NCBI RefSeq assembly: GCF_014205165.1
Contig: NZ_JACHMZ010000001.1
Span: forward strand, 3,122,501-3,186,500
DNA: 64,000 nt
Reading direction: 5' to 3'
Origin: Micromonospora carbonacea
Lineage (GTDB): Bacteria > Actinomycetota > Actinomycetes > Mycobacteriales > Micromonosporaceae
Shown here piece by piece: positions 42,294-50,911 of the stretch (its first letter is position 1; each line of letters starts with the position of its first letter). A model generated the notes under the pieces. That model was not told the origin of the DNA. It searched no databases and was given only the letters and a program-made list of their open reading frames with translations. Both the position numbers and the translations under genes were made by a program.

Positions 42294-42887
42294 ATGTCCC
42301 AACCCCTCTCCACCGCCGCTCCGTCCTCGGGGCTGCTCGGCCGGCTCAACGGGGCCCACCACCGGGCCGCCCTCAACGTCTTCCTCTTCGTCGTGCTGGC
42401 GCACTGGGCCGAGCACCTGGTGCAGGCGTACCAGATCTGGGTGCTCGGCATTCCCCGGCCCAAGGCCCGGGGGGTGCTCGGGCAGTTCTACCCCTGGCTG
42501 GTCTCCTCCGAGTGGCTGCACTACGGCTACGCCATCGTGATGCTGGTCTTCCTCTTCGCGCTGCGCCGGGGCTTCGTCGGCCGCGCCCGCACCTGGTGGA
42601 CCGTGGCGCTGGCCATCCAGTTCTGGCACCACATCGAGCACTTCCTGCTGCTGTGGCAGGTGCAGTCCGGCACCATGTTCTTCGGCCAGAAGGTGCCGAC
42701 CAGCATCCTCCAGCTCGTGCTGCCGCGGGTGGAGCTGCACCTGTTCTACAACTCCGTGGTCTTCATCCCCATGGTGATCGCGATGTACCTGCACCTGCGG
42801 CCGAACCGGCACGAGCAGGAGCTGATGACGTGCAGCTGCGTCGGGCACCGCGTCGCCGGCCGGTCCCTCGCCCCCCATGCCGCGTGA
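42294..42887 (+). CDS. Histidine-rich integral membrane protein of unknown function
   Basis: 197 residues, about four or five transmembrane helices, with no family I recognise. Histidines lie in or near the helices: AHWAEH (about 36-41), WLHYGY, WHHIEH (about 123-128), VELHLF and YLHL. This pattern is typical of metal- or haem-binding membrane proteins. ATG with GGAAGG upstream. The stop overlaps the start of a CopC-like gene by 11 bases, so the two are translationally coupled. Copper handling or delivery to an oxidase is a reasonable inference, not shown. Confidence 0.75.
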   Translation: MSQPLSTAAPSSGLLGRLNGAHHRAALNVFLFVVLAHWAEHLVQAYQIWVLGIPRPKARGVLGQFYPWLVSSEWLHYGYAIVMLVFLFALRRGFVGRARTWWTVALAIQFWHHIEHFLLLWQVQSGTMFFGQKVPTSILQLVLPRVELHLFYNSVVFIPMVIAMYLHLRPNRHEQELMTCSCVGHRVAGRSLAPHAA

Positions 42888-43482
42888 GCTGAGCCGCCCG
42901 CCCGGCGGCCGTCGCCGGGCGGCGGCCACCGCCGTGGCGGCGGCGGTCGTCGGGCTGCTCGCGCTCACCCCCGGCGCGGCCCGGGCCGCCGACGGCCCGG
43001 TCACCGCCGAACCGTCGGCCGGCGCGGTGCTCACCACCGCGCCGGCCGAGGTGACCCTGGGCTTCGCCGCCGAGGTCGACGAGGGACAGTCGCACGTCGC
43101 GGTGCTCGACGCGGACGGCGGGCGGCTCACCGACGCCGAGCCGACCCGCGTCGGCTCCACCCGGCTGCGGCTGCCGCTGGGCGTCGACGCCGCCGGCGAC
43201 TACACGGTCGCCTACCACGTCACCTTCGCCGACGGCACGACCAGCACCGGGGCGTACCGGTTCAGCGTGGGCACCGGCGTCGCGCCGGCCCCGCTCGACG
43301 ACGCGGCGCGTCAGGCCAGCACCAACGTGGTGGTCGACGCGCACGGGCACGGCATCGACGGCTTCAGCGCCTTCCTGCTGTTCGTCGACGGCGCGGTCCT
43401 GGCCGTGGTCGTCGCCCTGCTGTGGCTGCGCCCGCGCGGCGGGCGGGCGGGGTCCCTGCGTATCGACGAATCCCGGGCCTGA
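42877..43482 (+). CDS. CopC-domain copper-binding protein with C-terminal membrane anchor
   Basis: 201 residues. Signal peptide about 1-38 (AARAADG). CopC-type beta sandwich at about 40-130 (TAEPSAGAVLTTAPAEVTLGFAAEV, GDYTVAYHVTFADGTTSTGAYRFSV). A linker with HGHG and a C-terminal transmembrane helix (about 163-185) follow. CopC normally binds copper outside the membrane using an N-terminal His; here the mature start is not clearly His. It overlaps the His-rich membrane gene, suggesting a joint copper role. Confidence 0.87.
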   Translation: MPRELSRPPGGRRRAAATAVAAAVVGLLALTPGAARAADGPVTAEPSAGAVLTTAPAEVTLGFAAEVDEGQSHVAVLDADGGRLTDAEPTRVGSTRLRLPLGVDAAGDYTVAYHVTFADGTTSTGAYRFSVGTGVAPAPLDDAARQASTNVVVDAHGHGIDGFSAFLLFVDGAVLAVVVALLWLRPRGGRAGSLRIDESRA

Positions 43483-43519
43483 CGGGCAAGGGCACGTGAC
43501 GGCACCCCGGGCAACGCGC

Positions 43520-43550
43520 AGCGGCGCCGACGAGATCCGTCGGCGCCGCT
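43520..43550. terminator. Bidirectional hairpin terminator
   Basis: Perfect 13-bp stem (43520-43532 with 43538-43550), AGATC loop, between the convergent CopC and SDR genes. Confidence 0.85.
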
Positions 43551-43561
43551 CGTGCGGGCGG

Positions 43562-44437
43562 TCAGGGGATGGGGAAGAACGCGCGGACGAACTTCTCCCA
43601 CCCGCGCTCACCGATCATCGCCCGCATCTTCGGCAGCAGGCGCGGCGGCATGCCGAGCCGGTAGCGGATGCGCGGGTTCGGGGTGGAGACCGCCGTCTCG
43701 AGGACCTTGGCGACGTTCTCGGCGCGGACGGCGATCTTGCCGCGCAGCGGCGGGTTGTCGCTGAGCCGGTACGCCTGGTGCCAGTCGACGAAGTGCTCCC
43801 AGAAGTCCCGGTACAACGCGGGGTTGTCGTGCGAGTCCATGCCCAGGTCGGCGACGCTGTCGGGGACGAAGCCGCCCAGGATGGGCGCCGGCTGGAGCAC
43901 GACCACCTTGATGCCGAACGGGGCGACCTCCAGGCGCAGGGAGTCGCTGATGGCCTCCAGCGCGTGCTTGGTGGCCTGGTAGTAGCCCCGGCCCGGGGTG
44001 GCGAACATGCCGAAGATCGACGACATCATGATGATCCGGCCGCCGCCCTGCTCCCGCATGCCGGGCAGGACCAGCTGGGTGAGCCGGCACAGCCCGAAGA
44101 CGTTCGTCTCGAACTGGGCGCGGACCTCGTCCATCGGGGTCTCGCCGATGGTGCCGTTGAGGCTGTACGCGGCGTTGTTGATCAGCGTGCCGACCGCGCC
44201 GTGCTCGTCGGTGATCCGCTTGACCGCGGCGGCCATCGACTCCTCGTCGTTGACGTCGAGATAGAGCACCGTGATGCCCTCGTCGGCCAGGTCGGCCAGG
44301 GCCTCCACGTTGCGTCCGGTGGCGTAGACGGGCCAGCCGGCCCGGTGCAGCCGCAGCGCGGTGGCCTTGCCGCTGCCCGAGGACATTCCGGTGCCCGACG
44401 AGGCGCCGGTCAGCAGGATGGCGCGTGACTGGGTCAT
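43562..44437 (-). CDS. Short-chain dehydrogenase/reductase (classical)
   Basis: 291 residues. TGASSGTGMSSGSGKATAL at the N-terminus is the cofactor loop with an unusual insertion, since the normal spacing is TGxxxGIG. NNAAYSLNG, catalytic Ser in IMMSSIFG and YYQATKHALE (YxxxK) are intact. Probably an NAD(P)H-dependent oxidoreductase acting on a lipid or polyketide-like substrate. The AhpD-like gene lies 25 bases upstream on the same strand, so the two may be one transcript belonging to the left edge of the enediyne region (inference). Confidence 0.88.
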   Translation of the reverse strand: MTQSRAILLTGASSGTGMSSGSGKATALRLHRAGWPVYATGRNVEALADLADEGITVLYLDVNDEESMAAAVKRITDEHGAVGTLINNAAYSLNGTIGETPMDEVRAQFETNVFGLCRLTQLVLPGMREQGGGRIIMMSSIFGMFATPGRGYYQATKHALEAISDSLRLEVAPFGIKVVVLQPAPILGGFVPDSVADLGMDSHDNPALYRDFWEHFVDWHQAYRLSDNPPLRGKIAVRAENVAKVLETAVSTPNPRIRYRLGMPPRLLPKMRAMIGERGWEKFVRAFFPIP

Positions 44438-44462
44438 GATGGCGTCCCTTCCCGGCCGCGGG

Positions 44463-45062
44463 TCACTCGTCGCCGAGCCGCGCGATGCGGCTGCGGTCGA
44501 CCGACGAGCCCAGCCCCGTGGCGTCGACCAGCCGGTTGATGAACGCGAACAGGCAGGCGCAGAAGACCGCCTCCAGCATCTCGGCGTCGCTCCAGCCGGC
44601 GGCGGCTGCCTGCTCCCAGTCCGCGTCGGTGATCTTGTACGAGCCGGTGCTCACCTTGGTCACCAGCCGCATGAGCGGCAGGGTGCGCTCGTCGACGGGC
44701 AGGTCCTCGACGCTGTCGGCGTCCGACACCGCCTCCAGCAGCTCGTCGCTGCCGCCGAACTGGCTGAGGAACCAGCTGTGCGTCCCGACGCAGTACGGGC
44801 AGCCGTTCAGCTTGGACGTCCAGGCCGAGATCAGCTCCTTGAGCTGCCGGGGCAGGGTGTCGCCGCCGAAGATGCCGCCGTAGCCGGCGACCACCACCGC
44901 GAGCAGCCGCGGATTGGTGGAGGTGAGCCGGAACATGTCGGGCACGAATGGGAGCCCGGTGACCGCCTTGATTTCCTCGTAGAGTTCGGCGGTACGGCCC
45001 TGAGCCTGATCCTCGTCAATCAGCGGGACTCTGATTCCCGGCTGTCTCGTCGTCGTTTCCAT
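44463..45062 (-). CDS. AhpD/carboxymuconolactone-decarboxylase-like protein
   Basis: 199 residues. The CMD/AhpD core carries the redox-type motif NGCPYCVGTHSW (C-x2-C-x3-H, about 87-98), used in AhpD for peroxide reduction. ATG with GAGGAGATGG upstream. It reads away from a second, longer AhpD-like gene across 326 bp holding a 22-bp palindrome. Two such genes next to enediyne genes could serve redox or peroxidatic steps or protect against the product; both are inference. Confidence 0.85.
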   Translation of the reverse strand: METTTRQPGIRVPLIDEDQAQGRTAELYEEIKAVTGLPFVPDMFRLTSTNPRLLAVVVAGYGGIFGGDTLPRQLKELISAWTSKLNGCPYCVGTHSWFLSQFGGSDELLEAVSDADSVEDLPVDERTLPLMRLVTKVSTGSYKITDADWEQAAAAGWSDAEMLEAVFCACLFAFINRLVDATGLGSSVDRSRIARLGDE

Positions 45063-45388
45063 GAGCCATCTCCTCGTTGCTCGGGCGATCTGGGGCCAGG
45101 CGAACGACGGTGCGTTCCACGACGAAGTAGGGCCGCTGTCGGCGCTGGCCGCAGCAATCTCCGACGGGGCTGCGGGGCGACACGGAAACGCTGGCGAAGA
45201 CAGTCGGGCAGCGATTCCGCTGGCCCATGATGGCACGTCGTCGCAGCTGGAGTGCTCTCCCAGATTGCCTACTGCGGGAACTGTCCCGCAGTTGAACCGT
45301 CGGCGCGGCTGGGCCGTACTGCCTACTGGCTGAAGGCACTTTTCGCCGATAACCTGTTTTCAATTCACAGAGACGGATGAGGTACGTG
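45063..45388. other. Divergent control region between the two AhpD-like genes
   Basis: 326 bp, no gene. Contains the 22-bp palindrome at 45271-45292 and two copies of a YTGCCTACTG motif (45265-45274 and about 45319-45328) at similar spacing from the plus-strand start. -10 and -35 boxes are not clear. Confidence 0.6.
45271..45292. promoter_or_regulatory. 22-bp palindromic operator candidate
   Basis: ACTGCGGGA-ACTG-TCCCGCAGT, nine-base perfect arms, 97 bases before the plus-strand ATG. Could also fold as an RNA hairpin, but it lies mid-way between divergent genes, as operators do. Confidence 0.6.
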
Positions 45389-46453
45389 ATGCCGGCAAGT
45401 GTTCTGCGACCGGTGCTGGGCTCGCTCGGTTTGACGCAGATCCGATACGTCGACGCGGTGCGTCGGGGGCGGGCCAGTGGCCTGGTGGCCGAGGTGTACA
45501 GGCAGGTGGAAAGGGACTTCGGTGTGCTGGCCCCACCGATGGCCCTGCACGCCCCGGCGCCGGAGGTGCTGGCCGCGGCGTGGCTGCTCATGCGGGAGAC
45601 GCTGATCGTGCCCGGGGCCGCCTCGCGGGCGGCCAAGGAGACGGTGGCCACCTCGGTCTCGCTGGGCAACACCTGCCCGTACTGCGCGACCATCCACAAC
45701 AACGCGCTGGGCCTGCTCACCGGGGTCGGCGTGGGCGTGGACGGCCGCGCCCGGCCCGACCCGGGGTCCGGCGGCGGCCCGGCGGAGCTGGAGGGGCTCG
45801 TCGGCTGGGCGATGCCGGTCGGCGGGAACCCGCCACCGCCGCCGTTCCCCGCCGCCCAGACGCCGGAGCTGGTCGGGGTGGCGGTGCTGCTGCACTACCT
45901 CAACCGGGTGGTGAACGTCTTCCTGCGTGACGTGCCGCTGCCGCCGGGGGTGCCGGAGCTGGCGCTGCCCATGGTGCTGCGGGTGCTGGGCTGGGCGATG
46001 ATGGGCGCGTCGCGCCGGCCGCACGGGCCCGGCCTCTCGCTGGACCTGCTGCCGGCCGCGCCGCTGCCGGCGGACCTGTCCTGGGCGGCGGGCAGCCCGA
46101 CGATCGCGGAGGCGTTCGGCCGGGCCAGCGCGGCGATCGAGGCGGCGGGCCGGCGCTCGGTGCCCGAGGCGGTGCGCGACCTGGTGCTGGCCAACCTGGT
46201 CGGCTGGCACGGCGGTCCGCGGGGGATCAGCCGGTCCTGGGTGGAGGGTCTGGTCGAGGGGCTTCCCGAAGCCCAGCGGCCCATCGCCCGGCTGGCCCTG
46301 CTGGTCGCCTTCGCGTCCTACCAGGTGGACCCGACGGTCGTGCGGGGCTGCCGGCTGGCCGGCGTGGACGACCGGGCGCTGGTGGAGGTTTCCGCCTGGT
46401 CGGCGATGGCCGCGGCCCGGTGGCTGGGCGGCAGGCTCGCGGCGCCACAGTGA
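45389..46453 (+). CDS. AhpD-like (carboxymuconolactone decarboxylase family) protein, long form
   Basis: 354 residues, about twice the size of AhpD. NTCPYCATIHNNAL (about 93-106) has the C-x2-C-x3-H motif. The second half is helical and probably a second, degenerate CMD-like domain without the cysteines. ATG chosen at 45389 because GATGAGG lies six bases upstream; an ATG at 45377 is in frame but lacks a site. Divergent from the shorter AhpD gene. A redox or peroxidatic role is inferred from the motif only. Confidence 0.78.
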   Translation: MPASVLRPVLGSLGLTQIRYVDAVRRGRASGLVAEVYRQVERDFGVLAPPMALHAPAPEVLAAAWLLMRETLIVPGAASRAAKETVATSVSLGNTCPYCATIHNNALGLLTGVGVGVDGRARPDPGSGGGPAELEGLVGWAMPVGGNPPPPPFPAAQTPELVGVAVLLHYLNRVVNVFLRDVPLPPGVPELALPMVLRVLGWAMMGASRRPHGPGLSLDLLPAAPLPADLSWAAGSPTIAEAFGRASAAIEAAGRRSVPEAVRDLVLANLVGWHGGPRGISRSWVEGLVEGLPEAQRPIARLALLVAFASYQVDPTVVRGCRLAGVDDRALVEVSAWSAMAAARWLGGRLAAPQ

Positions 46454-46872
46454 TCAACTATGGACAGGGCTCGCATCGCCGACCAATTCGGATAATCGCT
46501 GCGTCTGTCAGATTAAATCGCCTAGCCGCCCGTGGGAACATTCGAAAGTTCCGTATTGATTGATCTCCATGCATGGTATCGTCCTACTCCATCCGGACCA
46601 CTTAGGACACTCACAGTAAGCGCGGCCCGATACGTTTCGGTCCGCACTCGCGCCACCCGACAGGCCGGTGGACTGGCATTTCTCCACAATTCAAGCCGGG
46701 TGATCGAACACCTGTTCCGTCACGGAGCGACGACGAGGTCGTGGCGACCCTGGGCAGGGCAACGCCGCCGGTCGTGGGGGGTATCCCGCGGCCGGCGGCA
46801 CCATACCCGGGCCGGTCGCGCCGGGTATGGCCGGAGTGTCCCCAACGTGTTCACCGAATGGAGTGATTGGCC
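46454..46872. other. Intergenic region upstream of the AraC-type regulator
   Basis: 419 bp, lower in GC than the surrounding genes, no supported gene. It should hold the regulator promoter. I see no clear operator or terminator. Confidence 0.5.
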
Positions 46873-47685
46873 GTGCACAACGCCGTCGAAAGAGCCATCT
46901 CGATCATGTGGGATCGTTACCACGAACCCCTGTCACTCGACGCAATGGCCGATTCGGCCTTTCTCAGCCGCTTTTACTTCTCTCGGTTGTTCCGGTCGAA
47001 GACGGGCACTTCGCCGGGCCGATTCCTGACCGCGATCCGGCTCTACAAGGCCAAGAACCTGCTGCTCGAGACCGACATGAGCGTCACCGACATCGCCTAT
47101 GCCGTCGGCTACAACAGCCTGGGCACCTTCATCAGCCGCTTCACCCGCAGTGTCGGCATCTCGCCGGCCCGCTACCGCTGGCTCGCCGAGAACGGCATCC
47201 CGCAGCTCTCCCGCACCCGCACGGCCGGCCCGCGCCGCCGGGCCACCATCTCCGGACGCCTCGTCCTGCCCCCGGTCGACGTGCCGGTGAAGGTCTACGT
47301 CGGCGTCTTCGACAGCCCCATCGTGCAGGGCCTGCCGGCCTCCTGCGACATCCTGGAGGCCTCCGGCGAGTACGTGCTGCGCGACGTGCCGGAGGGCGAG
47401 TGGTACCTGCGCGCCGCCGCGATCGCGCTCGGTGACATCGCGGCCCGCCCGTCCATGCGCCGCCCCCTCGCCGTCGGCGCGTACGACGCGCTGTCGGTGG
47501 CCGCCGGCGTCAACCTCACGGTGGACCTGGAGCTGCACCACACCGGGGTGTTCGACCTGCCCATCCTGATCGCGCTGCCCGAGTTGGACAGCACCGACCC
47601 GGCGGCCCGCAACCGGCGCGGCTTCGCCCGCAACGACCGGCGCACCGCGCGGCCGTCCCGGGTGCTGCACCGGGCCAAGTCGTGA
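46873..47685 (+). CDS. AraC-family regulator with N-terminal HTH and C-terminal beta domain
   Basis: 270 residues. The AraC/XylS DNA-binding domain is at the N-terminus (about 1-105): LSLDAMADSAFLSRFYFSRLFRSKTG, then MSVTDIAYAVGYNSLGTFISRFTRSVGISPARYR. About 165 residues of beta-rich sequence follow (ISGRLVLPPVDVPVKVYVGVFD), resembling an Ig/transthyretin-like fold. The usual order is reversed, since most AraC members carry the HTH last. GTG with GGAGTG upstream. As the only regulator inside the enediyne region visible here, it is a candidate pathway regulator. Confidence 0.85.
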   Translation: MHNAVERAISIMWDRYHEPLSLDAMADSAFLSRFYFSRLFRSKTGTSPGRFLTAIRLYKAKNLLLETDMSVTDIAYAVGYNSLGTFISRFTRSVGISPARYRWLAENGIPQLSRTRTAGPRRRATISGRLVLPPVDVPVKVYVGVFDSPIVQGLPASCDILEASGEYVLRDVPEGEWYLRAAAIALGDIAARPSMRRPLAVGAYDALSVAAGVNLTVDLELHHTGVFDLPILIALPELDSTDPAARNRRGFARNDRRTARPSRVLHRAKS

Positions 47686-47843
47686 CCGCCGCCCCCGGGC
47701 GGTGGCGGCCCCGGACCCCGGGCTGCGGCCCGGCGCGGCGGGGCCGCGGATCGGGCGGCGCGGCCGCCACCGGGGGATGAGGGCGCGCGCCGAACGGGAC
47801 CCGGCGACGCGCTCGGATCGATCCCCCACGGAAGAAGGCGGCG

Positions 47844-47868
47844 GGCCGGTGCCCCGGGGGCACCGGCC
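47844..47868. terminator. Hairpin between convergent genes
   Basis: 11-bp stem (47844-47854 with 47858-47868) and 3-base loop, between the AraC-type gene and the DinB-fold gene. Confidence 0.6.
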
Positions 47869-47892
47869 GGCAGCCGACAGCGGTGCGTCGGC

Positions 47893-48594
47893 TCAGCCCA
47901 CGGCACCGGCGACGGGCGACTCCGGCACCCGGAACGGCCCCCAGGTGAACGCCGGCAGCCAGCGCCCCGGGTCGGCGCTCCACCGCAGCGACCGGATCTG
48001 CGCCGCGCTGCGGCGACCGGCCAGCGACAGGTAGACCTCGTGCCACGGGCCGGCGACGGTCACCGTCGGCTCGCCCGTTCCCGCCACGGCGTCGCCGTGC
48101 TCGGTCCGCACCGTCAGCGGCGGCAGGCCGTGCCCGTCGAGCGAGGCGGACAGCCCCTTGAGCAGGACGCCGGATGCCACCGGCAGCGCCGGGTGGTCGA
48201 CCGGCGGGGCGACGCCCAGCGCCTGACACAGGTCCAGCTCGTGGGTGAAGGCGTCCATCACCAGGATGTGCCCGTCCATCGAGCCCGGACCGGCGAGGAA
48301 CTCCTCCACCGGCCCGCTCAGCCGCTCCCACTCGGCGAGCAACTCCGGCACCCCGCCGTCGGGCTTCGGGCCGGGGACCGCGCCGGTGACCCGGCCGTGC
48401 ACCCGCGCGCAGACCTCCACGAGGTGCGCGACGAGCTCCCGTACGGTCCAGTCCGGACAGTGTGCCACCGGCCGCGCGTCAGCCCCGGGCGGCGCCTCGG
48501 CGAGCAGCTCCGCGGTGGCCCGCCGGACCTGGCGGTAGGCCGCGACGGCGGTGGCCCCGGTGGACGGCGACGGGTGCGGTTCGACGATGGTCAT
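47893..48594 (-). CDS. Maleylpyruvate-isomerase/DinB-fold (mycothiol-dependent type) protein
   Basis: 233 residues. N-terminal four-helix DinB-like domain with HCPDWTVRELVAHLVEV (about 45-61) and DAFTHELDLCQALG (about 113-126); these His and Asp/Glu positions form the metal site in MDMPI-type proteins. A C-terminal alpha/beta domain (VTVAGPWHEVYLSLAGR) follows. Known relatives are mycothiol-dependent isomerases or transferases. ATG with GGAGG upstream; its start overlaps the epimerase stop (ATGA). A thiol-dependent detoxification or ring-handling role in the enediyne locus is possible but unproven. Confidence 0.82.
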   Translation of the reverse strand: MTIVEPHPSPSTGATAVAAYRQVRRATAELLAEAPPGADARPVAHCPDWTVRELVAHLVEVCARVHGRVTGAVPGPKPDGGVPELLAEWERLSGPVEEFLAGPGSMDGHILVMDAFTHELDLCQALGVAPPVDHPALPVASGVLLKGLSASLDGHGLPPLTVRTEHGDAVAGTGEPTVTVAGPWHEVYLSLAGRRSAAQIRSLRWSADPGRWLPAFTWGPFRVPESPVAGAVG

Positions 48595-49691
48595 GATCGT
48601 GCCTCCCTGCGCGGCGGCGCCGCGGCTTCGACGGGACCCGCCGCGGGCGCGGCGGGAACGACGGGTGCGCCGGCCAGACCGGCCTGGCCGGCGGTGAGCC
48701 GCCCCGTGCGGTGCAGCCAGCGCACCGTGTCGACGAGCGTCTCGCCGATCGGCCGGGGCGCCGGCCCCGCCGGCCCCGCCGACCGGGCCGCCTCCTGCGG
48801 GCGGGCGTCGGTGGCGCAGACGTAGCACGCCCCGTACTCGGCCGGGATGTGCCACGGCCACACCCGCTGCACCAGGTCGGTGGCGTAGGCGAAGGGCAGC
48901 ATCGCCCGGGCCGGCAGGAACAGCGTGGGCAGCCGGCGGCCGGTCGCCTCGCGGACGGCCCGCACGTAGTCGCGGGTGCTCAGGTAGCGGCCCGGCCCGA
49001 GGTGCCGCCCGCCGTCCTCGGCTGGCGCGGTGGCCAGCTCCGTGAGCAGGGCGGCGGTGTCCCGGACGTCGCCGACCGGGAAGCCGCCGGTGGGCCACAT
49101 CGGCATCAGGCCGCGCAGCACGTAGCGCAGCCGGGCGTTCTGGTCGCCGAGCTTCGGGTCGTGCGGCCCGAGCAGGGCGGGCGGATAGGCGATCACCACC
49201 GGGTCGCCGTGTGCCTGGTGGCCCCGGGCGACCCGCTCCGCGGCGGCCTTGCTCGCCAGGTACGTCTCCCCGGCGGTGGTCGGCGGCGACTGCGGGCCCA
49301 CCGTCCCGGCCGGGGACGGCGCCAGCGCCCCGAACGTCGACACGTGCACCGAGCGACCCACCCCGAGGCGGCGGGCCGCCGCCAGCACCACCTGCGTGCC
49401 ACGGGCGTTGGTCCGGCGGGTCGCCTCGTGCGACCGGCTGTCGAACGAGTAGACCGACGCGGCGTGCACCAGCGCGTCCACGCCGCGCACCGCCCGGGCC
49501 ACCGCCGTCTCGTCGACGACGTCGCCGTCGACGACCTGCACCGCGTCGTCCGGCACCGACAGCGGCGTCAGGGCCGGGGCGACCCGGCGCGGATCGCGGG
49601 CCAGCACCCGCACCCGGTGCCCGGCGGCGACGAGCGCCGCCACCGTGTGCGCGCCGACGAAGCCCGTACCGCCCGTCACGAGCACCAACAT
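48591..49691 (-). CDS. NAD-dependent epimerase/dehydratase family protein
   Basis: 366 residues. Extended-SDR Rossmann start VTGGTGFVGAHTVAAL (TGxxGxxG), VHVSTFGALAP and the catalytic YLASKAAAE (YxxxK). The family acts on nucleotide sugars or on steroid/flavonoid-type ketones. The C-terminal half with ARAMLPFAYA is closer to the 3-beta-HSD/DFR-like group than to sugar epimerases, so a ketoreductase role is just as likely. ATG with GAGAGGAG upstream. Operon with the DinB-fold gene; divergent from the UnbL gene across 233 bp. Confidence 0.87.
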   Translation of the reverse strand: MLVLVTGGTGFVGAHTVAALVAAGHRVRVLARDPRRVAPALTPLSVPDDAVQVVDGDVVDETAVARAVRGVDALVHAASVYSFDSRSHEATRRTNARGTQVVLAAARRLGVGRSVHVSTFGALAPSPAGTVGPQSPPTTAGETYLASKAAAERVARGHQAHGDPVVIAYPPALLGPHDPKLGDQNARLRYVLRGLMPMWPTGGFPVGDVRDTAALLTELATAPAEDGGRHLGPGRYLSTRDYVRAVREATGRRLPTLFLPARAMLPFAYATDLVQRVWPWHIPAEYGACYVCATDARPQEAARSAGPAGPAPRPIGETLVDTVRWLHRTGRLTAGQAGLAGAPVVPAAPAAGPVEAAAPPRREARS

Positions 49692-49924
49692 CGCGAGCTC
49701 CTCTCCGCCCGCGACCGGCGCGGTGCCGCGCGGCGCGACGCCGCCGCCGAGGTGGCGGGCGGCTCGATCGTGTCCCGCCCCGCAGCGGCGCACTACTCCC
49801 AGCGTGCCGTTGTCCTGGCCGCTCCGCCGCAGCTCAGAGGGCAATCGGGAAGTGGCTGCGGGCGTCGGACGACCGGGAGGATGAGGCAGTTGAATCGTCG
49901 AATCTGGATGAATGGGAGCAGCAG

Positions 49925-50911
49925 GTGGCCGGCACCATCAGGGCGCTCAGGCGCCGCGTCCTCACCCCCGACGTCAAGGAGACCCTCGTCTCCACCCGGG
50001 GGTTCCACGTCAAGAACCCGGAGTCACGCACCATCCTGGAGACGGTCGGCTCGTCGTTCCTGACCGGACTCTCCTCGGCCGCCGGCGCCCGCCGGGTGAC
50101 CGACGTCGACACCGACCTCGCCCCGTTGCCGACCCGCTTCCAGGGGTTCGCCTACGAGGGCGCGGCCATGGGCTTCGCGCTGGTCGACGCGCTCACCCCG
50201 GGCACGCCCCGGCGCAGCGCCGAGTTCCTCGCCGGCACCGGCGACCGGCACGTCTACATGGCGTACGTCGGGATCGGCTGGGCCCTGGCCCGGCTGCCGA
50301 AGCTGCTGTGGCGACGCGCCCTGGCCGCCGCCACCGACCCGCTGCTGCGCTGGCTCGTGCACGACGGCTACGGCTTCCACCAGGCGTACTTCCGCACCGC
50401 CGAGTACGTGCACGGCCAGCGCGCGGTGACCGACTTCCCGTGGCCGCCCGAGGGCCCCACCGCGTACGCCGCCCGCGCCATCGACCAGGGCATCGGCCGG
50501 GCCACCTGGTTCGTCGCCGGCTGCGACCCGACCGTCGCCGCCGACCTGATCGACCGGTTCCCGGCGGCGCGGCACGAGGACCTCTACAGCGGGGCCGGGC
50601 TCGCCGCGACGTACGCGGGCGGGTGCACCGCCGACGAGCTGCGGGTGTTCCTGGCCCGCGCCGGCGAGCACGCCCCGTTCGTCGCCCAGGCCAGCGCGTT
50701 CGCCGCGCAGGCCCGGATCCGGGCGGGGCTGCTGGTGCCGCACACGGAGCTGGCCACGCAGGTGTTCTGCCGGGCGTCGGCCGCCGACGCGGGCCGGGTC
50801 ACCGACGAGCTGATCCCGGCCGGCCCGGACGCCTCGGGCCGGCCCGCGTACGAGGTGTGGCGGCGGGCCGTGGCCGCGCGGTTCCGGGCCGCCGCCCGGG
50901 TGCAGCCGTGA
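49925..50911 (+). CDS. unbL: UnbL-like enediyne warhead cassette protein (DUF1702)
   Basis: 328 residues from a GTG with GGGAG six bases upstream. The DUF1702 pattern is clear: TRGFHVKNPESRTILETVG (about 27-45), RFQGFAYEGAAMGFALVDAL (about 75-94), VYMAYVGIGWALARLP, and DGYGFHQAYFRTAEYVHGQ (about 148-166). This family is found in enediyne gene clusters as one of the unb genes, conserved with the enediyne PKS; its chemical role is unknown. Its stop overlaps the P450 start (GTGA). It lies on the opposite strand to the rest of the cassette. Confidence 0.9.
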   Translation: MAGTIRALRRRVLTPDVKETLVSTRGFHVKNPESRTILETVGSSFLTGLSSAAGARRVTDVDTDLAPLPTRFQGFAYEGAAMGFALVDALTPGTPRRSAEFLAGTGDRHVYMAYVGIGWALARLPKLLWRRALAAATDPLLRWLVHDGYGFHQAYFRTAEYVHGQRAVTDFPWPPEGPTAYAARAIDQGIGRATWFVAGCDPTVAADLIDRFPAARHEDLYSGAGLAATYAGGCTADELRVFLARAGEHAPFVAQASAFAAQARIRAGLLVPHTELATQVFCRASAADAGRVTDELIPAGPDASGRPAYEVWRRAVAARFRAAARVQP

